Assembly: GCF_000621745.1 (NCBI RefSeq)
Contig: NZ_JHXK01000009.1
Location: forward strand, 124,001-188,000
Source: Clostridium beijerinckii HUN142
GTDB lineage: Bacteria > Bacillota > Clostridia > Clostridiales > Clostridiaceae
DNA: 64,000 nucleotides
Reading direction: 5' to 3'
Under the pieces are notes generated by a model. It was given only the letters and a program-made list of their open reading frames with translations. It was not told the DNA's origin and made no database searches. Of the stretch, positions 27,296 through 35,758 are shown one piece after another; within the stretch, counting starts at the first letter, position 1; every line of letters starts with the position of its first letter. A program made the position numbers and the translations under genes.

Positions 27296-28123
27296 CTATT
27301 TTCCAAGCATTTCTTTAAATTCCTTTATACTTTTAGGATATTCCCTTATATCTTTTAAAATATTTTTTCCTATAAGAGATTCATAAACTTCTAACAATGT
27401 TGGCTGTTTCAAATTTGCTTGTTTTAAAATTTCCTTGTTTTGAAAAATCTCTAGAGGTGATCCATCTGCAATAATTTTCCCCTCATTAAACACAAGAACT
27501 CTTTCAGCCCATCTATATGTAAAATCCACATCATGTGTAGATATTAACATTGTCTTTCCCTCTGCTCCGAGTTTTAATAACACCTCTTCTAACATCATTG
27601 CATTTAATGGATCCAGAGCTGCTGTTGGTTCATCAAAAATTATGATTTCTGACTTCATTGCAATAATGTCAGCAATACTTACACGCTTCTTTTCCCCACC
27701 ACTTAAGTAATGAGGTGGACGGTCCTTTAAATGAGAAATATTCATATATTCTAGTGCTTCATCCACCCGTTTTAATACTTCTTCTTTTGGAAGTTTCAAA
27801 TTCATAGGTCCAAACCCAACTTCTGCTCTAACTGTAGACGCAATAATTTGATTATCAGCATCTTGAAACACTATTCCTATGTTTTTTCTAAGTTCCTTTA
27901 AATTCTTTTTATTTATAACAGTATCTCTATAAATAATTTTTCCTTGTTCTGGTGTAAGTACCCCATCTACATTTAAGAAGAATGTGGATTTTCCTGAGCC
28001 ATTAGACCCAATGATAGCTATTTTCTCACCTTCATAAATATCCACACTTACCCCATCTAATGCAGACTTTCCATTTCCGTAATCATAATGGAGATCTTCA
28101 ATTTTTAATATTAATTTTCTCAT
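27296..28123 (-). CDS. cbiO: Cobalt ECF transporter ATPase CbiO
   Basis: A 275-aa ATPase. Walker A is GSNGSGKST (39-47), the Q-loop FQDADNQ near 86 is typical of ECF ATPases, the signature LSGGEKKR is at 140-147 and Walker B IIFDEPTAALD from 161. It energises the CbiMNQ complex. It lies between cbiQ and cbiM, 38 nt before the latter. Confidence 0.93.
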   Translation of the reverse strand: MRKLILKIEDLHYDYGNGKSALDGVSVDIYEGEKIAIIGSNGSGKSTFFLNVDGVLTPEQGKIIYRDTVINKKNLKELRKNIGIVFQDADNQIIASTVRAEVGFGPMNLKLPKEEVLKRVDEALEYMNISHLKDRPPHYLSGGEKKRVSIADIIAMKSEIIIFDEPTAALDPLNAMMLEEVLLKLGAEGKTMLISTHDVDFTYRWAERVLVFNEGKIIADGSPLEIFQNKEILKQANLKQPTLLEVYESLIGKNILKDIREYPKSIKEFKEMLGK

Positions 28124-28204
28124 AATCGTTCCTTTCTAAGCACATGAAGATAAATAACAAGTTTGAAATGAGATAAAGTAAATTTGTTATTTTTCGGATT
28201 TACC

Positions 28205-29113
28205 TTATCTTGTAAAGTACCAAAGCAAAATCAAAAAAATTATGAATACTGCTGCGAAAACAATCTGTACTACTTCTATATTTTTATCTTCTTCCAAAAA
28301 TACGAGATCTCCATCATAACATCGTGATTCCATTGCATCATAATAAGCATTTGCTTTCCTAAGTGAAATAATAAGCATGTTACTTGCAATACTCCCAAAT
28401 GTATAGCATGAAGTTTTAAAATCACAATAACCTTGACGTGATTTTGCAGAGTTTTTCATTTTTGTAAATACATCCATTAAGATAAATATATAACGATAAA
28501 TAAGACTCATTAACTCTACAATAAGCTTTGGTATATGCGCCTTTCTAAGAACATAAATAATCTCAGAAGTTGGAGTCGATAAGGTCATCATCTGCAGAGC
28601 ACTTATAGCTGCAAAAATCTTCAAAATTAGAAACACCATTTTCTTAAGCTGAGCAGTCGAAGTAAAAATATAGCAAAATCCAAGATATAAATTATATTGT
28701 CCTATTGGCTGTTTTGAAAAATCAATAGCAATAGTAAAAGTGCTTAGTAAAATAAAAGTAATTGGAATTGCCAATATTGACAGGTATTCAATTAATGGAA
28801 GCTCTCCTTTAATAACTGTGAGATAAGCCATTCCAATTATCACTGCAATAGATACGTATGGGCTATTAAATGTAATGCAAAGAACAAGCGTCAAAACTGA
28901 TAAATATACTTTAAATTCAGCATTCCAATGTCTGATTTTTGAAGCATATGCATAAAAATCAATTGAATATCCTTCTCCATGTTTATGTCCTATTTTATGT
29001 TTATGATGATGAACTCCATCCCTATGAGCATTCATACTTTTATATTTCCATATGAATACGAATAAGAAGACAATCACCAGAAACATAGCACATAAAATAA
29101 TTATTTTTTCCAT
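28205..29113 (-). CDS. cbiQ: Cobalt ECF transporter transmembrane subunit CbiQ with His-rich loop
   Basis: A 302-aa protein. One N-terminal helix (about 4-22) is followed by a histidine-rich segment (HRDGVHHHKHKIGHKHGEGY, about 30-49), then the CbiQ body with four or five helices and coupling motifs (RKAHIPKLIVELMSLIYRYIF and SRCYDGD). The extra N-terminal helix and His cluster are additions to the usual CbiQ and may buffer or sense metal. It is first in the operon, so the order is cbiQ-O-M-N instead of the common M-N-Q-O. Confidence 0.92.
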   Translation of the reverse strand: MEKIIILCAMFLVIVFLFVFIWKYKSMNAHRDGVHHHKHKIGHKHGEGYSIDFYAYASKIRHWNAEFKVYLSVLTLVLCITFNSPYVSIAVIIGMAYLTVIKGELPLIEYLSILAIPITFILLSTFTIAIDFSKQPIGQYNLYLGFCYIFTSTAQLKKMVFLILKIFAAISALQMMTLSTPTSEIIYVLRKAHIPKLIVELMSLIYRYIFILMDVFTKMKNSAKSRQGYCDFKTSCYTFGSIASNMLIISLRKANAYYDAMESRCYDGDLVFLEEDKNIEVVQIVFAAVFIIFLILLWYFTR

Positions 29114-29251
29114 ATCTCATCTCCTTTGATTTTCTATCTATATTTGCTTCTGTACAAATTAACAATTAAAGTTTGCTAGTTATATATGCGTACTATGCCA
29201 TAATATGTGATCCATTATAGCTTGTCTTTAATTTTTGTATAGTTTTTATGC

Positions 29252-29289
29252 AAAATAAAAAGTCTTTCTAACAAAAGCGTTAAAAAGAC
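29252..29289 (-). terminator. Riboswitch-linked terminator before cbiQ
   Basis: On the minus strand GTCTTTTTAAC pairs with GTTAGAAAGAC, followed by TTTTTATTTT. It lies between the riboswitch (29541-29692) and cbiQ, about 140 nt from the start codon, and is the probable expression platform. Confidence 0.8.
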
Positions 29290-29540
29290 ATAATAACAAA
29301 ACATAATCACTTATATAAAATCAGTGAATAAATCTTCGCTAAAACGCCCCCTCTATCACTCGTAGAGTTTAGTCACATTAAAAAGATAACAATTCAATAT
29401 GATAGTCTATTTTCTATCACACTTCCTCGTCACATGCACATAATAGCCCTCTATGAGATGTATCTGTCTCGTCATCTTACGAAAATTTAAAATACACATC
29501 GCATCTTGGACTTGTCATTTTCTCTAATGTGCCCTATGGT

Positions 29541-29692
29541 GCAAAATATAGGCAGGTCTTCTGACTTAAGAATCATCATTTAAGTACGTCTTCCCTAATT
29601 AAAAGTGACATAATGTACTTAAGCTCCTCTAATACAGCTACGGGATAGTTTAGGAATTTCACCTAATTCCCTTTTAATTAATCAAAAATCAT
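29541..29692 (-). promoter_or_regulatory. Cobalamin riboswitch upstream of the cbi operon
   Basis: Read on the minus strand: GGGAATTAGGTGAAATTCC, then ATCCCGTAGCTGTATTAGAG, GTCACTTTTAATTAGGGAAG and AAGTCAGAAGACCTGCC. These are the conserved core blocks of the B12 riboswitch with the right spacing. B12 should repress cobalt uptake through the terminator at 29252. Confidence 0.93.
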
Positions 29693-29820
29693 TTTAAAAT
29701 TTCAATTAAGTTGATTTTAATTAAACCTATATTTTATTTATAAAATTTTGCTAATTTACATTTATATTCTTAACCATAACATTTTTAGTAAAAAAAATCA
29801 ATTCAATTCTCTACTGTATA

Positions 29821-29935
29821 GATATACAACTCTAAAACTAAATTTATGTGGTAACTTACCGAAATCATAAATATTTTGATTCCGAAAAACTATAGAAATA
29901 TATTTATGATTTCTAGTGAAGATATGAACTTAAGG
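29821..29935 (+). repeat. Structured dispersed repeat, compact full copy
   Basis: GAAATCATAAATAT (29861-29874) and ATATTTATGATTTC (29900-29913) form a perfect 14-bp inverted repeat around a 25-nt loop containing TTCCGAAAAACTAT. The flanks (AACTCTAAAACTAAATTT, GTAACTTACC and CTAGTGAAGATATGAACTTA) are shared with copies near 35.6, 44.85, 50.6 and 62.0 kb. No coding potential. The rest of 29693-30140 shows nothing else. Confidence 0.8.
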
Positions 29936-30140
29936 ATTTAGCTCATCAAAATAGGACTATATGTAGAATGGTTATCTATTATTAAACTTTTGTATACACT
30001 CATAACAGAAATACATATATTTTTGTAACCTCAAGAGCCATAATATTCAGAAAATGTTTGAAGATGCATCTTATATATAAAGCATAAAATAAAAATTTTA
30101 TCAAATAATATTATAGAAATTAAATTAGGGAGTGATTAAT

Positions 30141-30299
30141 ATGAAACATAATGAAAGTATTGGATGTTCTGTAACAGAGTGCAAATATCATTGTAAAGAT
30201 GACGCTTACTGTACTTTGGACAAAATTAAAGTAGGCACTCATGAATCTAGTGCTAAAACTGTAGAATGTACTGATTGTCAGTCTTTCGAATTACACTAA
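30141..30299 (+). CDS. Small Cys-rich DUF1540 protein
   Basis: A 52-aa protein behind GGGAGTG. It has six cysteines in a DUF1540-like pattern: SIGCSVTECKYHCKDDAYCT, later VECTDCQSF. DUF1540 proteins are small, probably metal-binding, and common in clostridia, where several are linked to sporulation. No operon partner. Two terminators follow in tandem. The 180-nt leader is preceded by a structured repeat element. Confidence 0.8.
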   Translation: MKHNESIGCSVTECKYHCKDDAYCTLDKIKVGTHESSAKTVECTDCQSFELH

Positions 30300-30302
30300 T
30301 AA

Positions 30303-30333
30303 AGAATCTATATTTTAACTACAGATTCTTTTT
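30303..30333 (+). terminator. Terminator after the DUF1540 gene
   Basis: AGAATCT (30303-30309) pairs with AGATTCT (30323-30329), followed by TTTT. Confidence 0.78.
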
Positions 30334-30346
30334 AACCTAAGAAAAT

Positions 30347-30386
30347 AGAGATAGTATTTCTGGGTGTTCTGCTATCTCTATTTTTT
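30347..30386 (+). terminator. Second terminator, AGAGATAG family
   Basis: AGAGATAG (30347-30354) pairs with CTATCTCT (30372-30379), followed by ATTTTTT. The same stem sequence recurs at 36620 and 62619. Confidence 0.75.
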
Positions 30387-30433
30387 GCAATGAATTTCTA
30401 TTATTTTATCATACTACTATAATAAGTTCTATA

Positions 30434-30580
30434 TTATTTATCAATCAATTCTTTCTTAACATATTCATTAATAGTATATTCTTCACCTTCAAATATATCT
30501 GTCAAATGCAATATTATTTCTTGTTCTTCTGGAAGATCTCTTATTGTATCTTTGATTGTATCTATCGTTACATCTTTCAT
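30434..30580 (-). CDS. Small acidic protein of unknown function
   Basis: A 48-aa acidic protein (MKDVTIDTIKDTIRDLPEEQ, ending EYVKKELIDK) in a clean open frame. AAGGTGG lies 13-14 nt upstream, a rather long spacing. It has no hydrophobic segment and no recognised domain. It is a lone gene between terminators, and the helical charged composition is its only hint. Confidence 0.5.
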   Translation of the reverse strand: MKDVTIDTIKDTIRDLPEEQEIILHLTDIFEGEEYTINEYVKKELIDK

Positions 30581-30710
30581 AAAATAAAATCACCACCTTG
30601 ATGTTATTATGAGATATTATATTACATGAATCCAAAATAATCCATAGTATAAATATTGGAAATTTGCTAATGCTATAAATGCTAATCTTTTATAGCTTGG
30701 CAGGTTGCCA

Positions 30711-30754
30711 AAAGACAGTAAATTAATTAATAGTTTACTGTCTTTTGTTTTTTT
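30711..30754. terminator. Strong intrinsic terminator
   Basis: AAAAGACAGTAAA (30711-30723) pairs with TTTACTGTCTTTT (30735-30747), followed by a long T-run. No plus-strand gene precedes it closely. A small hairpin TTGGC/GCCAA lies just upstream. Confidence 0.75.
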
Positions 30755-30840
30755 TCAGGCCAATTTAATATAATGATAATAGATATCTTTTGTGTCATAT
30801 ATACCTAAGGGATTGTATTTATGTATGATCCCTCATCATA

Positions 30841-30877
30841 AAAAGCAGTAGTTAGTGATCTCCTGACTACTGCTTTT
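30841..30877 (-). terminator. Terminator of the acetyltransferase gene, GCAGTAGT family
   Basis: AAAAGCAGTAGTTAG pairs with CTGACTACTGCTTTT. The AAAGCAGTAGT stem recurs at 33733, 37311 and 37391, each time downstream of a minus-strand gene. Confidence 0.8.
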
Positions 30878-30945
30878 GTAAATAAAAAACATAATTCATA
30901 CATAAAATATATGCAAAATCATCGGATACAAACTACGTCTACTCA

Positions 30946-31410
30946 CTACAATATTATATTTGCATAAAACATATTGTCCACTATTTTTATATTTCCATTA
31001 TATCTTTCCCATATTCTTTTAGAAGCAATATTTTCTTTGTTAATTTTGGCACTCAAACATTTTATTCCTTTTCCTTTGGCATAATCTAATATTTTAGAAA
31101 AAGCACTGCTTGTATATCCTTTTTCCCAATAATCGCTCCCAATCCAGTAACCAACTTGAGCCTTACTTTCTTCTATATTTTGATGGCTCAATGAAATTAT
31201 TCCTATAGCTATACCATTTAATGCAATAGCAAATATTTCTGAATTGGTGCTTTCAGCCCATTTGTCATTATGTCTAATAAACTCCTCTTTAGATATCTTA
31301 TGATCGCTTACTCCTAATTCAGCTTGCAGTTTTTCATCGTTATTTAATATTTCTAAAAGTTGAATTGCAAAATTATCGTCTATTCTTATCAATGCTATAT
31401 TCTCTGCCAT
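30946..31410 (-). CDS. GNAT-family N-acetyltransferase
   Basis: A 154-aa protein of the ribosomal-protein/aminoglycoside-like acetyltransferase type. Landmarks are IGIISLSHQNIEESKAQVGYWIG, then YWEKGYTSSAFSKILDYAKG (acetyl-CoA loop) and INKENIASKRIWERYN. The substrate is unknown, with no operon partner. The RBS is weak. Confidence 0.82.
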   Translation of the reverse strand: MAENIALIRIDDNFAIQLLEILNNDEKLQAELGVSDHKISKEEFIRHNDKWAESTNSEIFAIALNGIAIGIISLSHQNIEESKAQVGYWIGSDYWEKGYTSSAFSKILDYAKGKGIKCLSAKINKENIASKRIWERYNGNIKIVDNMFYANIIL

Positions 31411-31526
31411 AATCTAATACGCGCCTGCTTTCATTGTCATGCTTTAATTTAAATTTTTCATGAATTTAACAAGTACTTTCTAAGTGTTTCTTTACTTGAT
31501 ACTTAATATTTTAATTTGGTTTCACT

Positions 31527-32552
31527 TTAATTTATTAAATTTTTAACCTGCATTACTGTCAATCCTGTTTTTTCCGCTATAACTTCTGTATCTAAAATAT
31601 CCATAAGCTTTTTAGCTATTGCTATTTTTTCTTCCATTCTCCCCTGATTTTTGGCTTCATTTATTTTTTCCCTTTCAAATTGTTTTTCAGTCTCCCTACT
31701 TTTCCAAAACGATATTGCTTCTGAATCAGTACTCATATATTCAATTCCCTTTTGTGTTATCTTGATTTCCATCTCTCTCATGATCCCAAATTTGCCTTTG
31801 TATTCTAACATTCCAGATTTAGTAAGCTCTCCTACTCTCCAAAATATATAGTCATCTGAAATTCTCATTTCACTATGTCCCATTACACTTCCAACAATTC
31901 TTGCACATTTTCTAAATTCATTTTCAGTATACTTCAATATATTTATATCAAAATAATCTTCACTTACAGCTTGTACCTTGCCATCCTTGAAAATACGAAG
32001 TATTGAATTATTATCTTTTAATAAATCCCATTGATCAATTAGATTATTATATTCCTGATATTCAATTTTCCTTCTTATTTTTATGAATTCTTTTAACCTC
32101 TCAGTACCAATTTCTGCTACCGCTCTATATGTACGTATAATTCTATAATCCTCATAAATTTTTTCTGAAACATTCACCAAATATATATTTTCTATCTTAT
32201 CTTTCAATAATTCTAAAGTATACATCATCCCACACATATCACTGCTGCATTCCCCATACCATAGATAAATTACGTCCGCATCCTTAATGTTTGAAATTTC
32301 ATTATAAAATTGCTTATAATATTTTTTAAGATAATCAATTTCTTCCAAGTGAATTCTTTCATCTTCTTTATTAATACTATCTAACCATTCTAATCTCTCG
32401 CTTAAATTTATACCCTTCTTGATTGTTCCAATAGAAATATCATCAGGAAACACTATAACTTTTTTCCCTTCAAATAATTTTTTCTTTTTAACAGCCTGTC
32501 TTAAACTACCTCCTGCTGATTCTGAAAAGCATATATGTACAATATCTTTCAT
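31527..32552 (-). CDS. DUF1835 protein with an Rpn/PD-(D/E)XK-type C-terminal tail
   Basis: A 341-aa soluble protein. The N-terminal 120 residues match DUF1835 (HICFSESAGGSLRQAV, VIVFPDDISIGTI, VIYLWYGECSSDMCG). The middle (to about 275) resembles the companion DUF3658-type region. The last 55 residues are a charged coiled coil ending EKIAIAKKLMDILDTEVIAE plus KTGLTVMQVKNL, which looks like the tail of Rpn-family recombination-promoting nucleases rather than of DUF1835 proteins. No biochemical function is established for DUF1835. The graft at the C-terminus is unusual. Confidence 0.75.
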   Translation of the reverse strand: MKDIVHICFSESAGGSLRQAVKKKKLFEGKKVIVFPDDISIGTIKKGINLSERLEWLDSINKEDERIHLEEIDYLKKYYKQFYNEISNIKDADVIYLWYGECSSDMCGMMYTLELLKDKIENIYLVNVSEKIYEDYRIIRTYRAVAEIGTERLKEFIKIRRKIEYQEYNNLIDQWDLLKDNNSILRIFKDGKVQAVSEDYFDINILKYTENEFRKCARIVGSVMGHSEMRISDDYIFWRVGELTKSGMLEYKGKFGIMREMEIKITQKGIEYMSTDSEAISFWKSRETEKQFEREKINEAKNQGRMEEKIAIAKKLMDILDTEVIAEKTGLTVMQVKNLIN

Positions 32553-32745
32553 ATTCTCCTCCTATTTACTTAATATTAATTCTAATTATCTATATGTTTA
32601 ATAATAAATTCACATTTAAAATTCTAGTGAGACAAGTGCTTAGTTAAAGCCAGAATGTAGAAATTAAATTGCAATATACATATGTTGTAATAATAAACTT
32701 GCATTTAAACTCCTAGTAAAGTGAACATGAAGCTATACTTGCGCC

Positions 32746-32860
32746 ACTAGCTCCAACGCCGCATTTTTCAAGCATATTCTGAAGAATATATATTCTTCTC
32801 TGGTAACATTCTAAAGAATACATATTCTTCAGAATAAATATGGTAAAGAATGTTCCCGAT
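32746..32860. repeat. Hairpin repeat, copy 1
   Basis: The left arm at 32775-32795 (TATTCTGAAGAATATATATT plus C) pairs with 32816-32836 (GAATACATATTCTTCAGAAT plus A) at 20 of 21 positions around a 20-nt loop. Together with the flanks (CACTAGCTCCAA, GCATTTTT) it recurs at 34601-34712. No coding potential. The remaining 32553-33190 stretch holds no gene; AAGTTAGTG near 33076 and its inverted partner near 33120 are the only other structure. Confidence 0.75.
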
Positions 32861-33199
32861 TTTTTGTATATATCTTAAGTGAAAATCAAAAACCAATCTT
32901 CCAAATATTATATCACAAGAAATAATATTCCAAAAAGCAACGTTCAAAAAATAATCTTTTAAAAGTATTTAATTACATCAATAACACTTTGATCTTTGTA
33001 TTTTAGTATTCTGAGTATCTATTGACCATAAAATAACAGCGTTATATAATCAGTCTATGGTTTAGATGTTATTAAAAGTTAGTGTCCTTAAGTGAACAAA
33101 TATACTAGATAGTTTTTAAGTGCTAACTTGTAGACTTTTCTCTTGAACGTGACCATGTGAATTAAGTGTAATCAATAATATTTTTTTATAAGGAGATCA

Positions 33200-33562
33200 A
33201 TAAAATCTAATAAAGAGGCCTAGGAAGAAGCATTTGAACGCCGAGCAAAAGGTTGGTCTGAGGATGTATACGAAAGTTTACAAAATGAAACCTATCCATT
33301 CCTTAAGAAAGAATTGATTGAGGAATTACTTGAATTTGATTTTACTAATAAAACAGTAAGCCAATTCTGCTGTAATAATGGTAGATAGCTATTATGAATA
33401 ATGAAGTTTGGTGCTAAACAAGGTGTTGGTTTTGATATCGCTGAAAACATGGTTTTCTTTGCTAATGAAACTGCAAAGAAAGCAAAAACCAAATGCTTGT
33501 TTGTAGCAACAAACATTCTTGATATTGATGAGAAACTCTTACTTTTTTCCAGTCGTGACTAG
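33200..33562 (+). pseudogene. Decayed class I SAM-dependent methyltransferase
   Basis: A GGAG site is followed by ATA instead of ATG, then KSNKEA, a TAG where a Trp would be expected, and EEAFERRAKGWSEDVYESLQ with ETYPFLKKELIEELLEFDF. The frame is lost after QFCCNNG (the SAM-binding motif I region) and resumes as FGAKQGVGFDIAENMVFFAN and ATNILDIDEKLLLF, then stops. Only the first third of a methyltransferase remains. The start-codon loss, nonsense codon, frameshift and 3' truncation all point to a dead gene. Confidence 0.75.
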
Positions 33563-33610
33563 AGACAATAAATTAAACTTCTGTATTAATTTATTGTCTT
33601 TTTTATTTTT
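33562..33610 (+). terminator. Terminator after the methyltransferase remnant
   Basis: AGACAATAAATTAA pairs with TTAATTTATTGTCT, followed by TTTTTTATTTTT. Confidence 0.85.
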
Positions 33611-33732
33611 GTAACATTTCTCTTACTCTACAGTATATTAATTAATATACTGGCATTTTCTCCATGCCATATTAATTTTTTGATAGAAATAAACAGAAAA
33701 TATTATCACCTTTCGCGTTTATTTCTTAGTAT

Positions 33733-33766
33733 AAAAGCAGTAGTTCGAAACCTCTTACTACTGCTT
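33733..33766 (-). terminator. Terminator, GCAGTAGT family
   Basis: AAAGCAGTAGT (33733-33743) pairs with ACTACTGCTT (33757-33766). It lies about 115 nt beyond the ymaF-like gene and matches hairpins at 30841 and 37311. Confidence 0.65.
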
Positions 33767-33880
33767 CATTTACTTTATTTGATTATAAATACATTAACAA
33801 TTTAATATTTTTCAATTATGTCATCCATTGTAATTATAAGCTTACTTAGATATATTAATTTTAAATACTATTGTTTGATT

Positions 33881-34294
33881 CTAACATTTTTTATCTTCTG
33901 GTACATTAGTAGGATCTTCAATTAGAGTAGTGAAAAAATAATCATGTTGATGTCCATCTGCAACAGTTGTTCTACCCTTTACTAAATGAATGTGTTTTCC
34001 ACCTGGAAGATAAATAGCTGGACCAGTAGTGTCACAAATCTCGTGAAAATGATCACCAAAAGTATCTGTAAACTCAGCTACTTTATGGATATGAGTCTTT
34101 CCATATTTAATTGGAGGACCAGTCACACCAGCAATACGATGATTGTGCAATTCACCTTCATCATCTTCTTCATAATCTGTGCTTGATTCAAATTCATGAT
34201 TATGATTTTTTATCCTGTAACTTTTTTCATCATAATCCTTTTTATCGTTATAATCACATTTATTTTTATCATAATTATAATAATTGTTTCCCAT
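33881..34294 (-). CDS. YmaF-family His-rich protein
   Basis: A 137-aa soluble protein. An N-terminal Tyr/Asn/Lys/Asp-rich stretch precedes the YmaF repeat-like core, with THIHKVAEFTDTFGDHFHEI, GGKHIHLVKGRTTVADGHQH and LHNHRIAGVTGPPIKYG. The regularly spaced His-x-His pairs suggest metal binding, but the family has no known function. Start at 34294 behind AAGGAG. A longer in-frame start lacks an RBS. Confidence 0.85.
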   Translation of the reverse strand: MGNNYYNYDKNKCDYNDKKDYDEKSYRIKNHNHEFESSTDYEEDDEGELHNHRIAGVTGPPIKYGKTHIHKVAEFTDTFGDHFHEICDTTGPAIYLPGGKHIHLVKGRTTVADGHQHDYFFTTLIEDPTNVPEDKKC

Positions 34295-34391
34295 TTTCTT
34301 TTCTCCTTCGTTATTCATCATAATTTATTAAAGTAATGATTTCCTAATTTTATATTATGCTAATTCACATAATTTGTTATTGATTTTACAG

Positions 34392-34435
34392 AAAAATAAA
34401 AGGTAGACTAAGTATTTCTACCTAATCTACCTTTA
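34392..34435 (-). terminator. Intrinsic terminator upstream of the ymaF-like gene
   Basis: On the minus strand GGTAGAttaggtagaaatacttagTCTACC (shown in part) is followed by TTTTATTTTT. It ends minus-strand transcripts entering from the membrane-protein gene at 34763. Confidence 0.75.
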
Positions 34436-34600
34436 CTAAACAGAGTATGTGCAATTTAGTAATAATCATTATATCATATTGCTTTAATTCGTAAATGATT
34501 TTCTATCAATAAATACAGTTACTCTATCTACATCTATATTTTATATTGTAGATTTTATTATTAGTTTATTGCCTAAGAATTTAAAGTGAATATAAAACCA

Positions 34601-34712
34601 CACTAGCTCCAAACCCGCATTTTTAAGCATATTCTGAAGAATATATATTCTTCTCTGGTAGTATTCTAAAGAATACATATTCTTCAGAATAAATATGGTA
34701 AAGAATATTAGA
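34601..34712. repeat. Hairpin repeat, copy 2
   Basis: Same element as at 32746: arms at 34630-34650 and 34671-34691 with the same loop except for a few bases. Shared flanks are CACTAGCTCCAA and GCATTTTT on the left and AATATGGTAAAGAAT on the right. The two copies are about 1.85 kb apart in the same orientation. Confidence 0.75.
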
Positions 34713-34762
34713 ATATTCTCCTTCTAATAACTTAATGCCAATACAAATATTTTGCTTCACAA

Positions 34763-35200
34763 TTAATTTCGCATGTCATAATAAATATAACTCGCTATAT
34801 CAGCAACTACCATAATTGTAGGAACAATTCCTATCCCAACAAAAAAGCCACATAATATAATATTTTTTGTTATTGCTAATCCAATTATAGATAGCACTGT
34901 GATTACAATACAAATAAAGAATGTAATATTGAACGCACTGCTTTTTGATTTCATATTTATAAAATTTTCTCGTTCATCATTATTTTGCATATCTTCTTTT
35001 GTGCACTTAACGCTTAAACTTCTATATACTTCCGTTACTCCAAACAATACACAAAAACCATCTAATACGAGATACTTAATAATTTTTAAAGTATCTGTAT
35101 TATTAAATCTTAAAATTATAAATGAAATACTGACTGCTGCTATCAATAGAAATACTATTCCACTCCAAAATTTCTTTTTATTATATATTTCTTTCTTCAT
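34763..35200 (-). CDS. Membrane protein of unknown function
   Basis: A 145-aa protein with four predicted helices (about 11-30, 39-56, 90-108, 114-138) and a cytoplasmic loop containing NDERENFINMKSKS, a motif reminiscent of DUF2178-type small membrane proteins. Good AAAGGAG site. The upstream minus-strand gene at 35307 could be co-transcribed. No function can be assigned. Confidence 0.65.
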   Translation of the reverse strand: MKKEIYNKKKFWSGIVFLLIAAVSISFIILRFNNTDTLKIIKYLVLDGFCVLFGVTEVYRSLSVKCTKEDMQNNDERENFINMKSKSSAFNITFFICIVITVLSIIGLAITKNIILCGFFVGIGIVPTIMVVADIASYIYYDMRN

Positions 35201-35306
35201 TTTTTAATTCTCCTTTATAATTGTTGAATAGTAGCATTAAAGACAGACGTTATTTTGTATTCCAGCATAAGTGATGATTGATTATACTGCTTTTTATTTA
35301 CGATCA

Positions 35307-35516
35307 TCATTTATTTTTTCTTGATTTTTCTTTTGATAAAAGATATATATTGAATAGAATTCCTAGTGTCCCAATAACTCCTGATATAATATATATCAAA
35401 TCGCTTGTTTTTTTCCATATTATAACTGAACCAATTATCATACAGACAAATATAATACACAAAACTGAAATAACTATGTTTACAATAATATTGTTTAAAG
35501 AATCTTTCTTAAACAC
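35307..35516 (-). CDS. Small membrane protein of unknown function
   Basis: A 69-aa protein with two helices (about 10-30 and 36-56) and a Lys/Arg-rich tail. The probable start is a GTG with GGAAGG about 12 nt upstream, so the start is uncertain. It is not recognised. It lies about 106 nt before the 145-aa membrane protein gene in the same orientation and may form a unit with it. Confidence 0.55.
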   Translation of the reverse strand: MFKKDSLNNIIVNIVISVLCIIFVCMIIGSVIIWKKTSDLIYIISGVIGTLGILFNIYLLSKEKSRKNK

Positions 35517-35631
35517 AATATATCATCCTTCCTTGAATAATAAGGTTTTCTAAAATTATTATGGCACTATTACAACAAAATCCTTAATATGAATGTGATA
35601 TTGTTCATTCTTCAATGTGCATATAGATGTC

Positions 35632-35752
35632 ATACGTATATGGTAACTTACCGAAATTCAATATATTTCTATTCCAGGTGACTTATGAAATTTTCGCTGA
35701 AAGATTCTAAATTGGATCATGCAACTATTTCTGCATGCTCCAAATAGCTAAT
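35632..35752 (+). repeat. Structured dispersed repeat, variant copy
   Basis: Begins with TGGTAACTTACCGAAAT (35641-35657) as in the 29.8 kb copy. It then follows the 50.6 kb copy (ATTCC, CTTATGAAATTTTCGCTGAA, GATTCTAA) and ends in a hairpin, TTGGATCATGCA with TGCATGCTCCAA. The right basal arm is missing or diverged. It abuts the 3' end of the acetyltransferase gene and may act as its terminator on the minus strand. Confidence 0.6.
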
Positions 35753-35758
35753 TACTTT

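Noticed and set aside
32746-34712. The twin hairpin repeats as a CRISPR array
   Set aside because: There are only two units 1.85 kb apart with genes between, no regular spacers and no cas genes.
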